Shown here in pieces: positions 38,271 through 50,008 of a stretch of DNA of 64,000 bases. The translations under genes were made by a program, and so were the position numbers. The notes beneath the pieces are model-generated. The model ran no database searches. It was not told the origin of the DNA and saw only the letters and a list, made by a program, of their open reading frames with translations. The stretch's first letter is position 1; each line of letters opens with the position of its first letter. Location: positions 1,251,001 through 1,315,000 of the forward strand of contig VCAZ01000001.1 of assembly GCA_005784505.1 (NCBI GenBank), in the 5' to 3' direction. The DNA comes from Bagarius yarrelli (taxonomy: Eukaryota; Chordata; Actinopteri; Siluriformes; Sisoridae).

Positions 38271-39208
38271 AGCAAGATTTAAAATTTTAAATATCAGACT
38301 CCCAATGTTTGTCCTTCTAAAAAGTCCTAAAAGTATTTCATCCTGCCAGTGTTACCTAATCATATTCACAATGTGCTTTTAACTGCTACCCTTGATCTTT
38401 TTCTTGAGTTCATTTCTGTCTACACTCACATACTCACCCCAAGCTGTTGTCTGCCCCCACTCCTCCACTAATGCCTGTCACTTTAGGTTTGCCTGAACCT
38501 CTATAAATAGCTCTGCTTCTATCCAAATTCGGCTTGCCTACTCTCACGCCTGAATGGCCCATTCCTATATAAATGAAGATTTGCTGTATTAGTGCCCCTA
38601 ATCCTTCAATTTGATAAAAATTACCACCCACACCCACACACGCACTCATTAGGAAGTATATTCATCATTGCCTAATAATGCAGAAACAACTCTAAAATAA
38701 AACTGTAGACTTTGATTATTGCAAGAGGACGAAAAAGCTATCTTTGTTATCTAAGTAATAAATGTTAAACAAGTAGTAAATAATTAAATATAGTCTTCTT
38801 GTAAAAAGCTCATTTGTCATGCTGTGTATTTGCATATGTGTCAGATTGATTGACGATTATGTGGGTTCACACTCCAAAAAACATAACCTCATGCATGAGG
38901 GCAATTATGCTAATCACCTTATCAGAATACCGTTGAGTATGCACCTGAGCATTAATGGCATAAACAAGCATGTTATTAGCCGATTAGCAGTGCTACGGTA
39001 ATGCGCATATATGCAGCCGATAATTACAAATGTAGGCATTGATTGATGAAACCACTGCAGAAATACATTTAAAGCAAATTAAAGTGCAAGGCAATCGTGA
39101 TTTTGGTTAGCTAGTTCACTGCAGCTTGTCGTTCTACGGGATATGTTGCCAGCCTTGTCACCACCCATGAGCCTCAGCTCTCAATCAACACCAGTCTGAC
39201 TTAAGGTC

Positions 39209-39211
<3 letters not shown>

Positions 39212-39260
<49 letters not shown>
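39212..39260. repeat. (GA)n microsatellite
   Basis: An unbroken GA run of about 49 bases. Confidence 0.95.
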
Positions 39261-39262
<2 letters not shown>

Positions 39263-39875
39263 ATTCCTTCGTCGATTTCTTATTAGTCATTCTATCAAAT
39301 TCAGCCAGTAAGCATGGCATGGTAATTAAAAGTTCTTCTCGCCATTCTGGAAACAGCCATCAAAGAGTTACGAGATGTCATGGCACTTCTCCTTTCCTCC
39401 CTGTGGCCTTATTTCTAAATCTTTAAGCTCCAAGTTGAATTTTCTGCTTATTTGACTCCTACTTCTGCATCCAACATCATGCAGTTTCAACATTTTAATG
39501 ACTGCTCATTGTGCTGGAAGTAATCGGCGGTGTATCAGCCATGCTATAGATGGCGTCAGGGGTCTTGGAAAGCAGGCTGACTCATGAGGCTTGAGGTAAG
39601 AATTACTCTGGCATTACCCTCTATACTTTAGGGACAGACACTGTGCAGCCGTCATAGGCAGTCATGTCACTGATGAGCTACTTCTGTCCTAACTCTGTGC
39701 TTCTGTTGGTTTGGTTTGTAGCTTATCATTAAAATAGTAACTTTCTTCTTAAATCACTTTCCACATCTAAATCTGACTCACACACTTTATGCGAACCTCA
39801 AATAAATATTATGTTTGATATCATCGAACTGCTGTAACATTGAAACATTTTGTTATGCAGTTGCAACTTACATAT

Positions 39876-39925
39876 ACAAGGGGGTTATCAAAAAGTTTCG
39901 AGACACACCAACAGATGGCAGCACA
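39876..39925 (+). mobile_element. possible mariner-type terminal fragment
   Basis: ACAAGGGGGTTATCAAAAAG followed by TTTCGAGACACACC resembles an inverted terminal repeat of mariner elements. No second end was found nearby. Weak. Confidence 0.3.
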
Positions 39926-40645
39926 CACAGTCGCATGAAATCACATGGAACTTACTTAAATGTTAAACACGAATGATTGTTCTCCGAAAAAAAAAACCCA
40001 AACATTTAGAGTTGCTTTGTGATTATTTTTTGAATAATTAGCTGGTTAACTGTTTAGCTAAAGCAAATAAACAGATAAATATGTCAATTTTTATTGCTAA
40101 ACTATTCTAGTTCAGCATATTAGTATGTCTAACATAAGATGCACCCGATTAATTAAAATGTTGGTATGTGTAAATGTCACTCTCATGATTTGCATAACAT
40201 TTTAAGATATTAGTGAAGAAAATGCTATCAAAAAAACAAGAGACCCTGTGTGGGGATTCAGTCTCCTGTCCACTACAATAAGAAGTTCCATCCACTGTAG
40301 ATCTGTAGAAAAAGCACAGGATATATGACATATGCTGTCAAATTTCGGAGCTTTTGATTCGCTGATGGGTACTTTTTAATTGATTAAAATTATAAGGACA
40401 TTCTTATTAAGTAAACTGAAATGTGAATTGTGAGAACTCGACTTATTAGACATCCAGTATGTGGAAACTTCACAATGGCCAGTGGAAGCTATCACTAGCA
40501 ATGGTTTACTTGTCATTACAATGCATGCAACTTTTTAGATAAGTGTCACATACTCGATTAAATGCAGGAAAGTGCTGTTTAAAACCCCGTCCCATCTCCT
40601 TGTCAATTAAAGTTTAAAGCTCGTTTTTGTAAGAAACAGTCCCGT

Positions 40646-41040
40646 GGTTCTTATTTATAAAACTGTGCGCAGGATTCGTAGCTATAACGTACCGCAAAAA
40701 ATATATATATATTCTGAGTTATAAACCCATACGTACGCACGCCAGTAAGCTAATGTTCCGTTTATAAATCACAGATTATCTGCAGGTGTGCGTATGTGAA
40801 TAAGCCTGATATCCCGCCCTGTACACGCCCATTTCTAACCATAAATAGTCAATACAAAGCACCTCATGAATGCATGAATATTAACGAGCCTGGCATTCAT
40901 TCGATGGTTTGTGACGCTGACTAATGGCTACAGGTGATAAAAGAGCAAAGAAATGTAACGTCTCAGACTCACCTGTAGGGGAGGTGGAGGCCCGCAATAT
41001 TATTTGGTGGCCACAGCGGCTAAAAAGAAGCAGGGCAGGT
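40646..41040 (+). mobile_element. PIF/Harbinger-like relic with Myb-like start
   Basis: After a 5' stretch rich in TATAAA and ACGTACGCAC, a frame at about 40927 reads MATGDKRAKKCNVSDS and continues VGEVEARNIIWW. This resembles the N-terminus of the Myb/SANT-like protein of fish Harbinger elements, with internal deletions. No transposase is left. Family assignment is by resemblance only. Confidence 0.45.
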
Positions 41041-41101
41041 TAATTTATCTACAAATTAAAACCATGCGACGCAAACGAATGAAACCAAACATTCTTTTTT
41101 T

Positions 41102-41234
41102 CTTGTGCAACTAAGCAATTGGGGGTTAAGGGCCTTTTTCAGGGGCCCCAACAGTGGCAACTTGGTGGAAATCGAGCTCCTTTTTTTTTTTTCAAATAGC
41201 AGTAGAACACCTTAACCACTGTGCTACCACTTTC
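41102..41234 (-). repeat. tRNA-derived SINE (type A), decayed
   Basis: Reverse copy: CAACTAAGCAATTGGGGGTT, GGGGCCCCAACAGTGGCAAC, then a poly(T) insertion and the head complement AGAACACCTTAACCACTGTG. Confidence 0.75.
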
Positions 41235-41956
41235 TTTTTATTATTAAATATTATATATTATTATTACAACATTAAACTAAAAAAAACATCATTTCAATAT
41301 TACGTTAACGGGATGCAGGATTCCTGCACAACCAGAGTGTGACTGATTAACGTTAATGTTATTGACGTTGATTGAAGAAGCAGCGGCACTGCAGCAAAAC
41401 ACTCATTAATGTCATGGAAAACAGACCACCTGCTGCAGAAAAAAGAAGAAAACCGAGGAAGAGAAAAAAACATCTAGTTAAAGGGAAGTTAAAAAATGTA
41501 AACTGTAAACTAAACTAGGATAAACTGCTGGATTTTAGCTACTTTTCACTACATCACATGATGTATTCAGTTTAGTAGTTGATTGTTAAGCTGCAACTTT
41601 AACACCTGAGCACTTTTATTGTATGTTACCATTAAAAATCTGAAAAGGTTAAAAACATTATTATGATATAAGCAGCTACGACAAATAAAATTGTGATTGG
41701 ATGTGGTAGATCCTTAATTGTTTAAATAATCAAGAATTGACAATAACTAGTCAAAGTGTCAGCACCGTTAGGCCCACAAGTAAAATTCTGCTTAGGTCCC
41801 CCTAAAGGCTTGGGCCCTCCATGCTGTTCCATTTTGTTTCCTATATAGCAACTATTTTAAAATATTGTTAAACAGTTTTCTACAGTTCGAACTATAGTAT
41901 GACGTATACATTAACAAAGTACGAATACTATAACAAACTAAATACTTTAGTAAATA

Positions 41957-42095
41957 CAGCGGTACTTTGACTTACGAGTGTCCCAACTAACAGGTTTTTC
42001 GAGATACGAGTTGTCTCTCGGCCGATTCGGGTTACGAGCCAGCAAGTTGGCATAGCGAACGCCACAGTAAACGCTGTAAATGATAGTGTAGTATT
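41957..42095 (+). mobile_element. Tigger/pogo-like 5' terminal fragment 1
   Basis: Starts CAGCGGTACTTTGACTTACG, the typical end of Tigger/pogo elements, then TTTTTCGAGATACGAGTTGT and GGGTTACGAGCCAGCAAG. No transposase remains. Confidence 0.7.
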
Positions 42096-42119
42096 ATTTC
42101 TGTGGGTGCAGCTCACATA

Positions 42120-42225
42120 AAAACAAAAGGGCCACAATAAAAACGGACATATGGTTTCGGTTAAAATGTCCTCTAAACGATCCTTCTGTCACTTCTGTAT
42201 TCCTGACGAAGCACTTTTCCAGCTT
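42120..42225 (+). repeat. dispersed repeat, copy 2 (no SINE)
   Basis: AACAAAAGGGCCACAATAAA through AAATGTCCTCTAAACG and ATTCCTGACGAAGCACTTTT. The unsplit partner of 37909-38215. Confidence 0.6.
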
Positions 42226-42754
42226 TAAAAACAAACAGGGGCAAACTTAAATGCATCTCTCACCTATTTACCCTTTTTTTGGTTCATGCACTGCAGGAGA
42301 TTAGCAGAAGCCTCATAATCATAGAGGGATGATATGATAAAGGGAGACAGAAAGAGAAAGAGACGCAGAAAAAAATGGAGAAGAGAGCAAGAGAGATAGA
42401 GAGTCATTAGTTCCAGTAGTTTATTTTCCTCAGTCTAATACCTGGGCCAGACTCCAGCTGAATCTGAAATAGGTGTTTGTTTGCCTGTCCCTATTTGATG
42501 GCTAAGACAACAATCAGGCAGTAGGGAAGTCAATAGGGCAGCCTGGTACTCTTCCTTATATTAGTTAATTAAGAATAAGCAGATAGTAAAGCCATGGGTG
42601 AAGAATATGTGTGTGTCTGTGGGTGGACGTGTGCATGTGCTTGGTTTAGATTTCTTAAAAAAAAAAATACCAGGTTGTAATGCAGTATCTTGAATTGAGG
42701 TTTACATTTTAGGCCAGTGTAAATGTGTAAGAGGTAAAGGAGTGAGTGCAGGCA

Positions 42755-42835
42755 GGTTGGAATGGGTGGAGAAACGTGTCAGGACTGATGTGTGACAGGA
42801 GAATATCAGCTAGAATCAAGGGGAAGGTGTACAAG
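42755..42835 (+). mobile_element. LINE reverse-transcriptase C-terminal part before the minisatellite
   Basis: Reads NGWRNVSGLMCDRRISARIK, then GKVYKTVVRPAMMYGLET, the conserved region just after the RT domain of a fish LINE. The last 12 residues are the unit that has been amplified in the following array. Confidence 0.75.
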
Positions 42836-43625
42836 ACAGTGGTGAGACCAGCTATGATGTATGGTTTAGAGACAGTGGTGAGACCAGCTATGATGTATGG
42901 TTTAGAGACAGTGGTGAGACCAGCTATTATGTATGGTTTAGAGACAGTGGTGAGACCAGCTATTATGTATGGTTTAGAGACAGTGGTGAGACCAGCTATG
43001 AGCATTATGTATGGTTTAGAGACAGTGGTGAGACAGTGTATGTTTTAGAGATGGTGAGACCAGCTATTATGTATGGTTTAGAGACAGTGGTGAGACCAGC
43101 TATGATGTATGTTTAGTTTAGAGACAGTGGTGAGACCAGCTATGCGATTTATGTATGGTTTTAGAGACAGTAGAGCAGTGGTGAGACCAGCTATGATGTA
43201 TGGTTTAGAGACAGTGGTGAGACCAGCTATTTATGTATGATTTAGAGACAGTGGTGAGACAGCTATGATGTATGGTTTAGAGACAGTGGTGAGACAGCTA
43301 TGATGTATGGTTTAGAGACAGTGGTGAGACAGCTATGATGTATTGTAGAGCGTGGTGAGAACATGATGTATGGTTTAGAGACAGTGGTGAGACCAGCTAT
43401 GATGTAGGTATGATTTAGAGAGACAGTGGTGAGACCAGCTATGATGTATGGTTTAGAGACAGTGGTGAGACCAGCTATGATGTATGGTTTAGAGACAGTG
43501 GTGAGACCAGCTATTATGTATAGTTTAGAGACAGTGGTGAGACAGCTATGATGTTTGGTTTAGAGACAGTGGTGAGACAGCTATGATGTGAGACAGCTAT
43601 GATGTTTGGTTTAGAGACAGTGGTG
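42836..43625 (+). repeat. 36-bp minisatellite grown from a LINE coding segment
   Basis: About 20 units with core GACAGTGGTGAGACCAGCTA followed by TGATGTATGGTTTAGA. The first few units are exact 36-mers that keep the LINE frame and would add VVRPAMMYGLET each time. Later units carry indels (CC/C, AT losses, short partial units). The next LINE segment begins directly at the end of the last unit, so the array arose inside the element. Confidence 0.93.
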
Positions 43626-43985
43626 CTGAGGAAGAGACAGGTGGCAGAGCTGGAAGTAGCAGAGCTGAAGATGTTGAGGGTTTCTTTGGGAGTGACGAGG
43701 TTGGACAGAATTAGGAACGAGTTCATCAGGGGGGACGGCTCACGTTAGATGTTTTAGGGAGAAAGTCAGGAAAGCACAGATTGAGGTGGTTTGGACATGT
43801 ACAGAGGAGGGATAGTGAATATATCGGTAGGAGGAGGTTAGAAATGAAGACCAAAGAGGAGGTATATGGATGAGATAAACGAGGACATGTGTGAGTGAAG
43901 AGGATGTAGAGAATAGGGTTAGGTTGAGACAGATGATTCGCTGTGGAGACCCCTAAAAGGGAACAGCCGAAAGGAGAAGAAGAAG
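43626..43985 (+). mobile_element. LINE C-terminal and 3' part after the minisatellite
   Basis: Continues the LINE coding region: LRKRQVAELEVAELKMLRVS, then LGVTRLDRIRNEFIRG, then a frameshifted part and the same 3' end as 3242-3418 (AAAGAGGAGGTATATGGATG through GGAACAGCCGAAAGGAGAAG). Dead copy. Confidence 0.8.
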
Positions 43986-44899
43986 TACAAGAAATACAAA
44001 AAGAGTTAATTTTCCAAACCTAGAAAAAACAGCAGGACACAGGACAGGTAAAGACAAGGTGTATTTGTTGGAATAGTGTAACTGCTTTACTTTAATATAT
44101 TCTGGGGAAATTGTTATAGTGGAATATGAAGAATATTTTCAGGTTTGAAAATATTAAATTATATACGGAGCAATAAAATATAAACACAAATTAAAAACAC
44201 AATTTGGCAAAGAAAAAATGTTGTTTTATTTTTACTTCTCAACGTGAGACTCTGTTTGGGTTTGTGTCTTAAATGGAGATATTCCCAGGCAGAAGCTCTG
44301 AATAAATCATGAGTGCATTAGTGGGGGTGGACAGATGGAGACAAGGATGAGGTAGAACAAAAAAAGTAGTAGGGTTTGTGTGTAAGAGAAAAAAAAGGGA
44401 GGAAAGGAAATGAGGAATTATAGAATTAACACACATAAAAAAGCTTTATCCCGTTATCAAAGGCAACTGTGTTAAAATGGCTTCAGGGGGCGTGATCAGT
44501 TAAAAAGACCTCCTAGACCTTCTCAGCCAAAATTGCTGTCTAATCTCACTAATAATCACAAATCTGGTGGGACGTCTTCCCTGAAGAGCAGCGACTGTTA
44601 TAACATCGAATAAGTGTCCTTGAATTTGAAGCCTTTTAGGCCTCCCTAGTAGAAAAAATACTGATACAAGCTATGTGTGCTCCACATTTCTTAATGTGGT
44701 TTGTACTGTGAGATGGATTACGCTCCCGTCTGTGAGTTTGGCACAGACGCATTCAGGGAAAGCTTAAAACTGCAATCCAAATCGCTTATCATATCACTAA
44801 GGCTCACAATTGCTGAGATATAAGAATAAAGAATAAAGAGCAAACATACCGACTGCCCTGCTGTAACCAAGGATAAGTACATTAGTAGAAAAATAAGTA

Positions 44900-45260
44900 C
44901 AGTGGTACGTTGACGAGTTTTTCGAGATACAAGTCGGTCGTTTTTTGCTTTGAGTTGCAAGCTGATATTCGGATTACGAGGCAGCTTCAGACACCCAATT
45001 GCTAGTTAGCGTAGCGAATGCCACAATGAACGATGTGACATCCGGCCAGCATCCCGTGTGTCACTCGATAGCTAGTCAGACATGCGGGTTAGCAAGTGGA
45101 GTCGTCTGATCTCCAAGGTAAACGCTGTACATTATACTTAATAAAACCGGTTTATTCCAGTACATCCTATTGTAGTGTTTTTATACAATATTCATTATTT
45201 ATAGGTTTATTTTTCTACCATGTTTTATGAGTTACCTGGATAAACGACTGAGTAGCAAAA
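44900..45260 (+). mobile_element. Tigger/pogo-like 5' terminal fragment 2
   Basis: CAGTGGTACGTTGACGAGTT, TTTCGAGATACAAGTC, then GTTAGCGTAGCGAATGCCAC shared with 41957-42095, and a longer following part with AAGGTAAACGCTGTACATTA. The 3' limit is uncertain. Confidence 0.65.
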
Positions 45261-45349
45261 AAAATTACATTTATATATATAATTATTTTTATTTATTTAT
45301 TTTTCTGTGCACCATATATGTTTGTGTTTTGAGTACAGATGTTTTATGT

Positions 45350-45768
45350 CACTGGTTCCCAACCATTTTTTGTCTGAGAACCCTTTTTCCTAAAAAAATA
45401 TTTTAGTCCCCCTTCACATTTAATGATATTTTCGCTCTTTGTATTTCCTGCATTTCATGTTTCCAGTATTTCTGCACTGCGACCCGAATTGGTGGCTCTT
45501 CCTCACCTGCAGGGTCCAGTATGTCTGGATCATTACTATCAGCTGCTGAAGGAGAATCAGTGACACTCACTCGTTTTTATGGAGGACGAACTACAAATCT
45601 GTCCATTTTTTGGTCAACCAGTGGATCATGGATAAAATTAGCTAATGCAATATGATCGTTCTCCTTAATGTTCCTCACTGATCAACACTATTCAAAATAT
45701 CACCCGACCCCCCACAGAGCTCGCTGAGGCCTCCTTGTGGGTTCGGACCCCCCTGTTGGGAACTGCTG
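45350..45768 (-). mobile_element. hAT MITE copy 3, with terminal repeats and 8-bp duplication
   Basis: A 419-base element. The left end CACTGGTTCCCAAC and the complement of the right end CAGCAGTTCCCAAC agree at 11 of 14 places. Flanks TTTTATGT (45342-45349) and TTCCATGT (45769-45776) agree at 6 of 8, as expected for an old hAT target duplication. On the minus strand it keeps the transposase N-terminal segment seen at 21264, now with a stop. It ends 70 bases before the SEC7 exon at 45839, close to the branch-point area. Confidence 0.75.
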
Positions 45769-45838
45769 TTCCATGTGATGCTTGATATAAAATAATCTGT
45801 TGAATAGATAATAATTGTGTTTTCTTTTCCCTGAACAG

Positions 45839-46000
45839 AAATCCAGATAAAGGCCTCCAGTTTCTCATTTCGAGAGGTTTCATCCCTGATACACCTATAG
45901 GCGTAGCACACTTCCTGCTACAAAGGAAAGGTCTGAGCCGCCAGATGATCGGCGAGTTTCTTGGCAACAGCAAGAAGCCCTTTAACAGAGATGTCCTAGA
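45839..46000 (+). CDS. iqsec3: iqsec3 exon, SEC7 domain part 2
   Basis: 162 bases; acceptor CCTGAACAG before 45839, donor GA/GTGAGT after 46000. One base completes Val from the previous exon, then 53 codons: NPDKGLQFLISRGFIPDTPI, GVAHFLLQRKGLSRQMIGEF, LGNSKKPFNRDVL. Two bases remain to form Asp with the next exon. These are SEC7 helices that build the groove for ARF switch regions. The sequence is nearly identical to what I know of mammalian IQSEC proteins, which supports strong constraint and a working gene. Confidence 0.97.
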
Positions 46001-47318
46001 GTGAGTGATTAAAACGCTTCCATTTTATATCAGATTTTTTTTTTAAATGGCGGGAAATAGGAAGGAATAAATTTGACAGCCCAAATCATTTTAAAGCAGA
46101 TGGGCAAACGGGTAAAAAAATCCAAATAAAGAATAAGAGTGTAAAAAGAAAGAAGCACATACTCATAGAGGAGAGAGAGAATATTGTCTCAGTGAACTGG
46201 AGACGTTCATTTAGCGTTGGATCTTTTTCTTCTCTGTAACTTTAGAGAATGGAGGCATCTTTTAATGAGATCTAGTCGAGCAGCAGCTGAGCCCCTACAT
46301 ACAAAGTCTGTAAAGACGCGCGGGGAATGATACAGCGGCGCTGTGTGTTATTGGGAATGTGTGTGAACATTTGTCGAAACTGAAGCTTCTAAGTGATGGT
46401 ATGTGTGACCTTGTTTGGACTTTCGGTTGGCCTCCTTGAGGAAAAAGGGTTAAATTTAGACATAGACAGAACATTTATTAGCTGCATTAGCTGTTTAAAC
46501 CCAAAGCACTGATATATACAAACCCAATCTACTGTGTGTGCTGATAGTTAACACAGGTGATCACTGAAAAGTATGAAGACAATTAGATACAGAAGCAAAA
46601 CCTAAGGGAAGTGTGAAAACGTCAGAGCTTGACTGAGCTTTGTTTGCTCACACACCCAGACGTCAGTCATTATTGTTCTGTAGGTCATGCTCAAGATCTA
46701 CAAAAACACCCGGGTAACATTTGTAAGTGTCCCCCGGTGTTAAGCTCCTGATCTCCGAATAAGACTCTTAAGCCCTCAGCACACATATTGATTATGTCGT
46801 TAATCTGTCGTTCTGACTTCAGAAAGAAGTGAAGTTTAAAATCCGAGTGAAATGAAATGACTGACAGGAAGCTGATATTTTTAAGGGGCAAAAACATGTG
46901 TAACCTGGTTTCACTTCACTGGGGAAAGTGCGCCCTGCCATCTGGTCACAGTGATATACTTTTCAGCTCTTCTCACAGGAGCAGCACACGACTATTCAGG
47001 GCTCTCGGTGTGTGATACAGGATTGAAGAGAGGATCAGCAACCTGCAGATGGGAGTTTTCACTTTGCGAAGGGTCATGATTTTATAAGCCTTAAAGATAT
47101 AATAATGTGGATAAAAATACTCAGCAAATGAGATGTGAGTGTGAAGCCGGTGTATTGTGTCCTCCCCATGGATTTATTGTCGATCATAGCGAGTATTCAC
47201 ACACAGGAGCGTAATTGACAATTGTGTGATGATTTGAGGTCATCATCTTATAATATGAAGTAGTCTAGAGTTATATCAAGTAAATTGTAACTAGTATAAT
47301 TACTGTAGATGTTTTCAA

Positions 47319-47677
47319 TCCATTCATTCATCTTCTTTACCCGCTTATTCCCTAATTCGGGGTCACAGGGATCTTCTGGAGTCTATACCAGCCGTCTCTG
47401 AAAGGGTGAACGCAGGAGTGGTGCACCCTGGACAGGTCACCAGTCCATCACAGGGCCACAGACACACACTCACTCACACTCACTCCTATGGGCAATTTAG
47501 AATCACTCATCAATCTAACATACATGTTTTTGGACTGTGGGAGGAAACCGGAGAACCCGGAGTAAAACCCACGCAAGCACAGGGAGAACATACAAACTCC
47601 ACACAGAAAGGAATTGGGACTCAAACCCGGGACCTTCTTGCTGTAAGGCAACAGTGCTAAACACTAAGCCACCGTTC
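47319..47677 (-). repeat. tRNA-derived SINE (type B)
   Basis: Reverse full-length copy: TCATTCATCTTCTTTACCCG, GGGGTCACAGGGATCTTCTG, CACTCCTATGGGCAATTTAG, and box B complement TCAAACCCGGGACCTTCTTG. Confidence 0.88.
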
Positions 47678-48174
47678 TGCTCATGTTATAAATTACTGCT
47701 TAAAAATAGAGAATAATATCAAATCTGAAACATTTGAAAGACAATCATTAGTTATGTACAAACAGTTACACCATCTTTTTAACCTTTAAACAGATTTTTT
47801 ACAGGTATTTATGCTATAAGCATAAATATACTTACAGTATATATACATATACTACTTACAATATATATACAGTATATACTAACACTAACCCTATACATTA
47901 ACATGTATTTTTATGGCCCCTAAAACATCATCTTTTAAGACACTGTGGCAAAAATGGTTATAAGCATGTTATTAAAGCAGCTGCCGTCTGTTTCGTACCC
48001 GGCTCTGGTCTGTGGTGGAGGAATACTACGTATTTCGGCATGTGTGCTAAGGCAGTCTGCAACACTCATTTCAAGCTGCCTGTTACATCATTCACATCAC
48101 AGCACACAAAGCTCCATCTGGAAGACCGTGTTCTCCTGAGCACTGTTTTAGCATATTCAGATTGATCTACACAC

Positions 48175-48201
48175 ACTCACACACACACACACACACACAC
48201 G
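48175..48201. repeat. (CA)n microsatellite
   Basis: CA run ending in CACGTACG. Confidence 0.85.
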
Positions 48202-48426
48202 TACGTTAGCCTTAGAAAAAACACTCACAGGATGAAAATTTGACAAATGATTAAAATGTCATGTTAAGTTTTAGCTTTTTAGAGTAAAGAGAAAAACTGC
48301 ACTTAAATATTCGATATTTGAATGTTAAGCAGGAAAATCAGGGACATTTCGGCAGCTGCTATTGATTATATTGATAAATTGACTTAATTGTTAAGGATGA
48401 TGTCTGTTTGGATGCGGAATGTCATA

Positions 48427-48431
<5 letters not shown>

Positions 48432-48472
<41 letters not shown>
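48432..48472. repeat. (CA)n microsatellite
   Basis: About 20 CA units, immediately followed by the CGTCTGGTTAGCTATCCTTG repeat. Confidence 0.9.
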
Positions 48473-48474
<2 letters not shown>

Positions 48475-48539
48475 TGGTTAGCTATCCTTGTGGGTGTATG
48501 TAATGGTTTTCATACTGTACAAACTGTATTCTGTCATTC

Positions 48540-48540
<1 letters not shown>
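48471..48540 (+). repeat. dispersed repeat with GTCTGGTTAGCTA start, copy 1
   Basis: GTCTGGTTAGCTATCCTTGT through ATACTGTACAAACTGTATTC. The first half matches 59630-59690 before the telomere-like satellite. Here it runs into the CT tract instead. Confidence 0.6.
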
Positions 48541-49282
<742 letters not shown>

Positions 49283-49608
49283 CCCTTCTCTGCTATCCTC
49301 AATTTCTTGTGGTATTCCTCTCAGTTGATTTCCTCTTCTCTTAATATTCAAAGGTAGCGGTGTGGAAAGTTTTCTCTTCACCCTCAATTTCAATTTCAAT
49401 TTATTTTATATGGCACTTTTTTACAACAGACGCTGTCATAAATCCCTCATGAAAAAACAAAGTGACAACCCGAAGAACCCAAAGTATTAGAAAGTAGCTT
49501 ATCATGAGGAACCAGCCTCCTCCTTCTCCTCCGCTTGACAATAAACCTGGACTGTTTTTTTTTTCCTATCACACAATTTCAGAAACTTTCTCTCTTTCTG
49601 CTCTGCAG

Positions 49609-49731
49609 TTGTGTGGTAGATGAAATGGATTTCTCTGGAATGGAGCTGGACGAGGCTTTGAGAAAGTTTCAAGCTCACATTCGTGTTCAGGGGGAGGCCC
49701 AGAAAGTGGAGAGGCTCATCGAAGCATTTAG
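49609..49731 (+). CDS. iqsec3: iqsec3 exon, SEC7 domain part 3 with the glutamic finger
   Basis: 123 bases; acceptor GCTCTGCAG before 49609, donor AG/GTGAGA after 49731. One base completes Asp, then 40 codons: CVVDEMDFSGMELDEALRKF, QAHIRVQGEAQKVERLIEAF. The Glu of GEAQKVE (codon 49694-49696) aligns with the glutamic finger of SEC7 exchange factors that displaces GDP and magnesium, so the protein should be catalytically able. Two bases (AG) pair with C of the next exon to give Ser, making EAFSQRYC across the junction. Confidence 0.97.
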
Positions 49732-50008
49732 GTGAGACCATACACCCACGCTCACCCAAACACACACACACATGTGCTTCTTCTCTGTCACACTTAATTT
49801 CCTCTTCACATCTATACCAAACAACATGTCCTGGCAAACTATTGTTACACCAGATATAACGTGAAAACAGACCATACATGAAGCAGCAGCTATTTTATAT
49901 TTTTAACAAGTTTAGGTGGCATTATAAAGTGTTGGAGATGTTAGAGAACATATGGAGCAGTCAGGGACTTGCGGTCAAGAAATTCTGCTATGTCTAGTAT
50001 TATATGTC

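Larger units (their letters stand above)
37745..45838 (+). other. 8.1-kb intron
   Basis: The intron between the IQ exon and the second SEC7 exon. It holds a SINE nested in an older repeat (37909-38215), (CTA)n(TAA)n, (GA)n, a Harbinger-like relic (40646-41040), two Tigger-like ends (41957, 44900), the LINE-derived minisatellite (42836-43625) and a hAT MITE ending 70 bases before the next exon. Stretches 38280-39210, 39265-40640, 41480-41950, 42230-42750 and 43990-44890 hold nothing I can name. 38870-39120 is rich in homeodomain-like TAAT cores. Confidence 0.85.

Noticed and set aside
42746..43048. 100-residue frame with VVRPA(M/I)MYGLET repeats
   Set aside because: LINE C-terminal piece plus minisatellite; it ends in decayed units and is not a repeat protein gene.
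42836..43625. CRISPR-like array of regularly spaced repeats
   Set aside because: Units are contiguous without unique spacers and lie in a vertebrate LINE.
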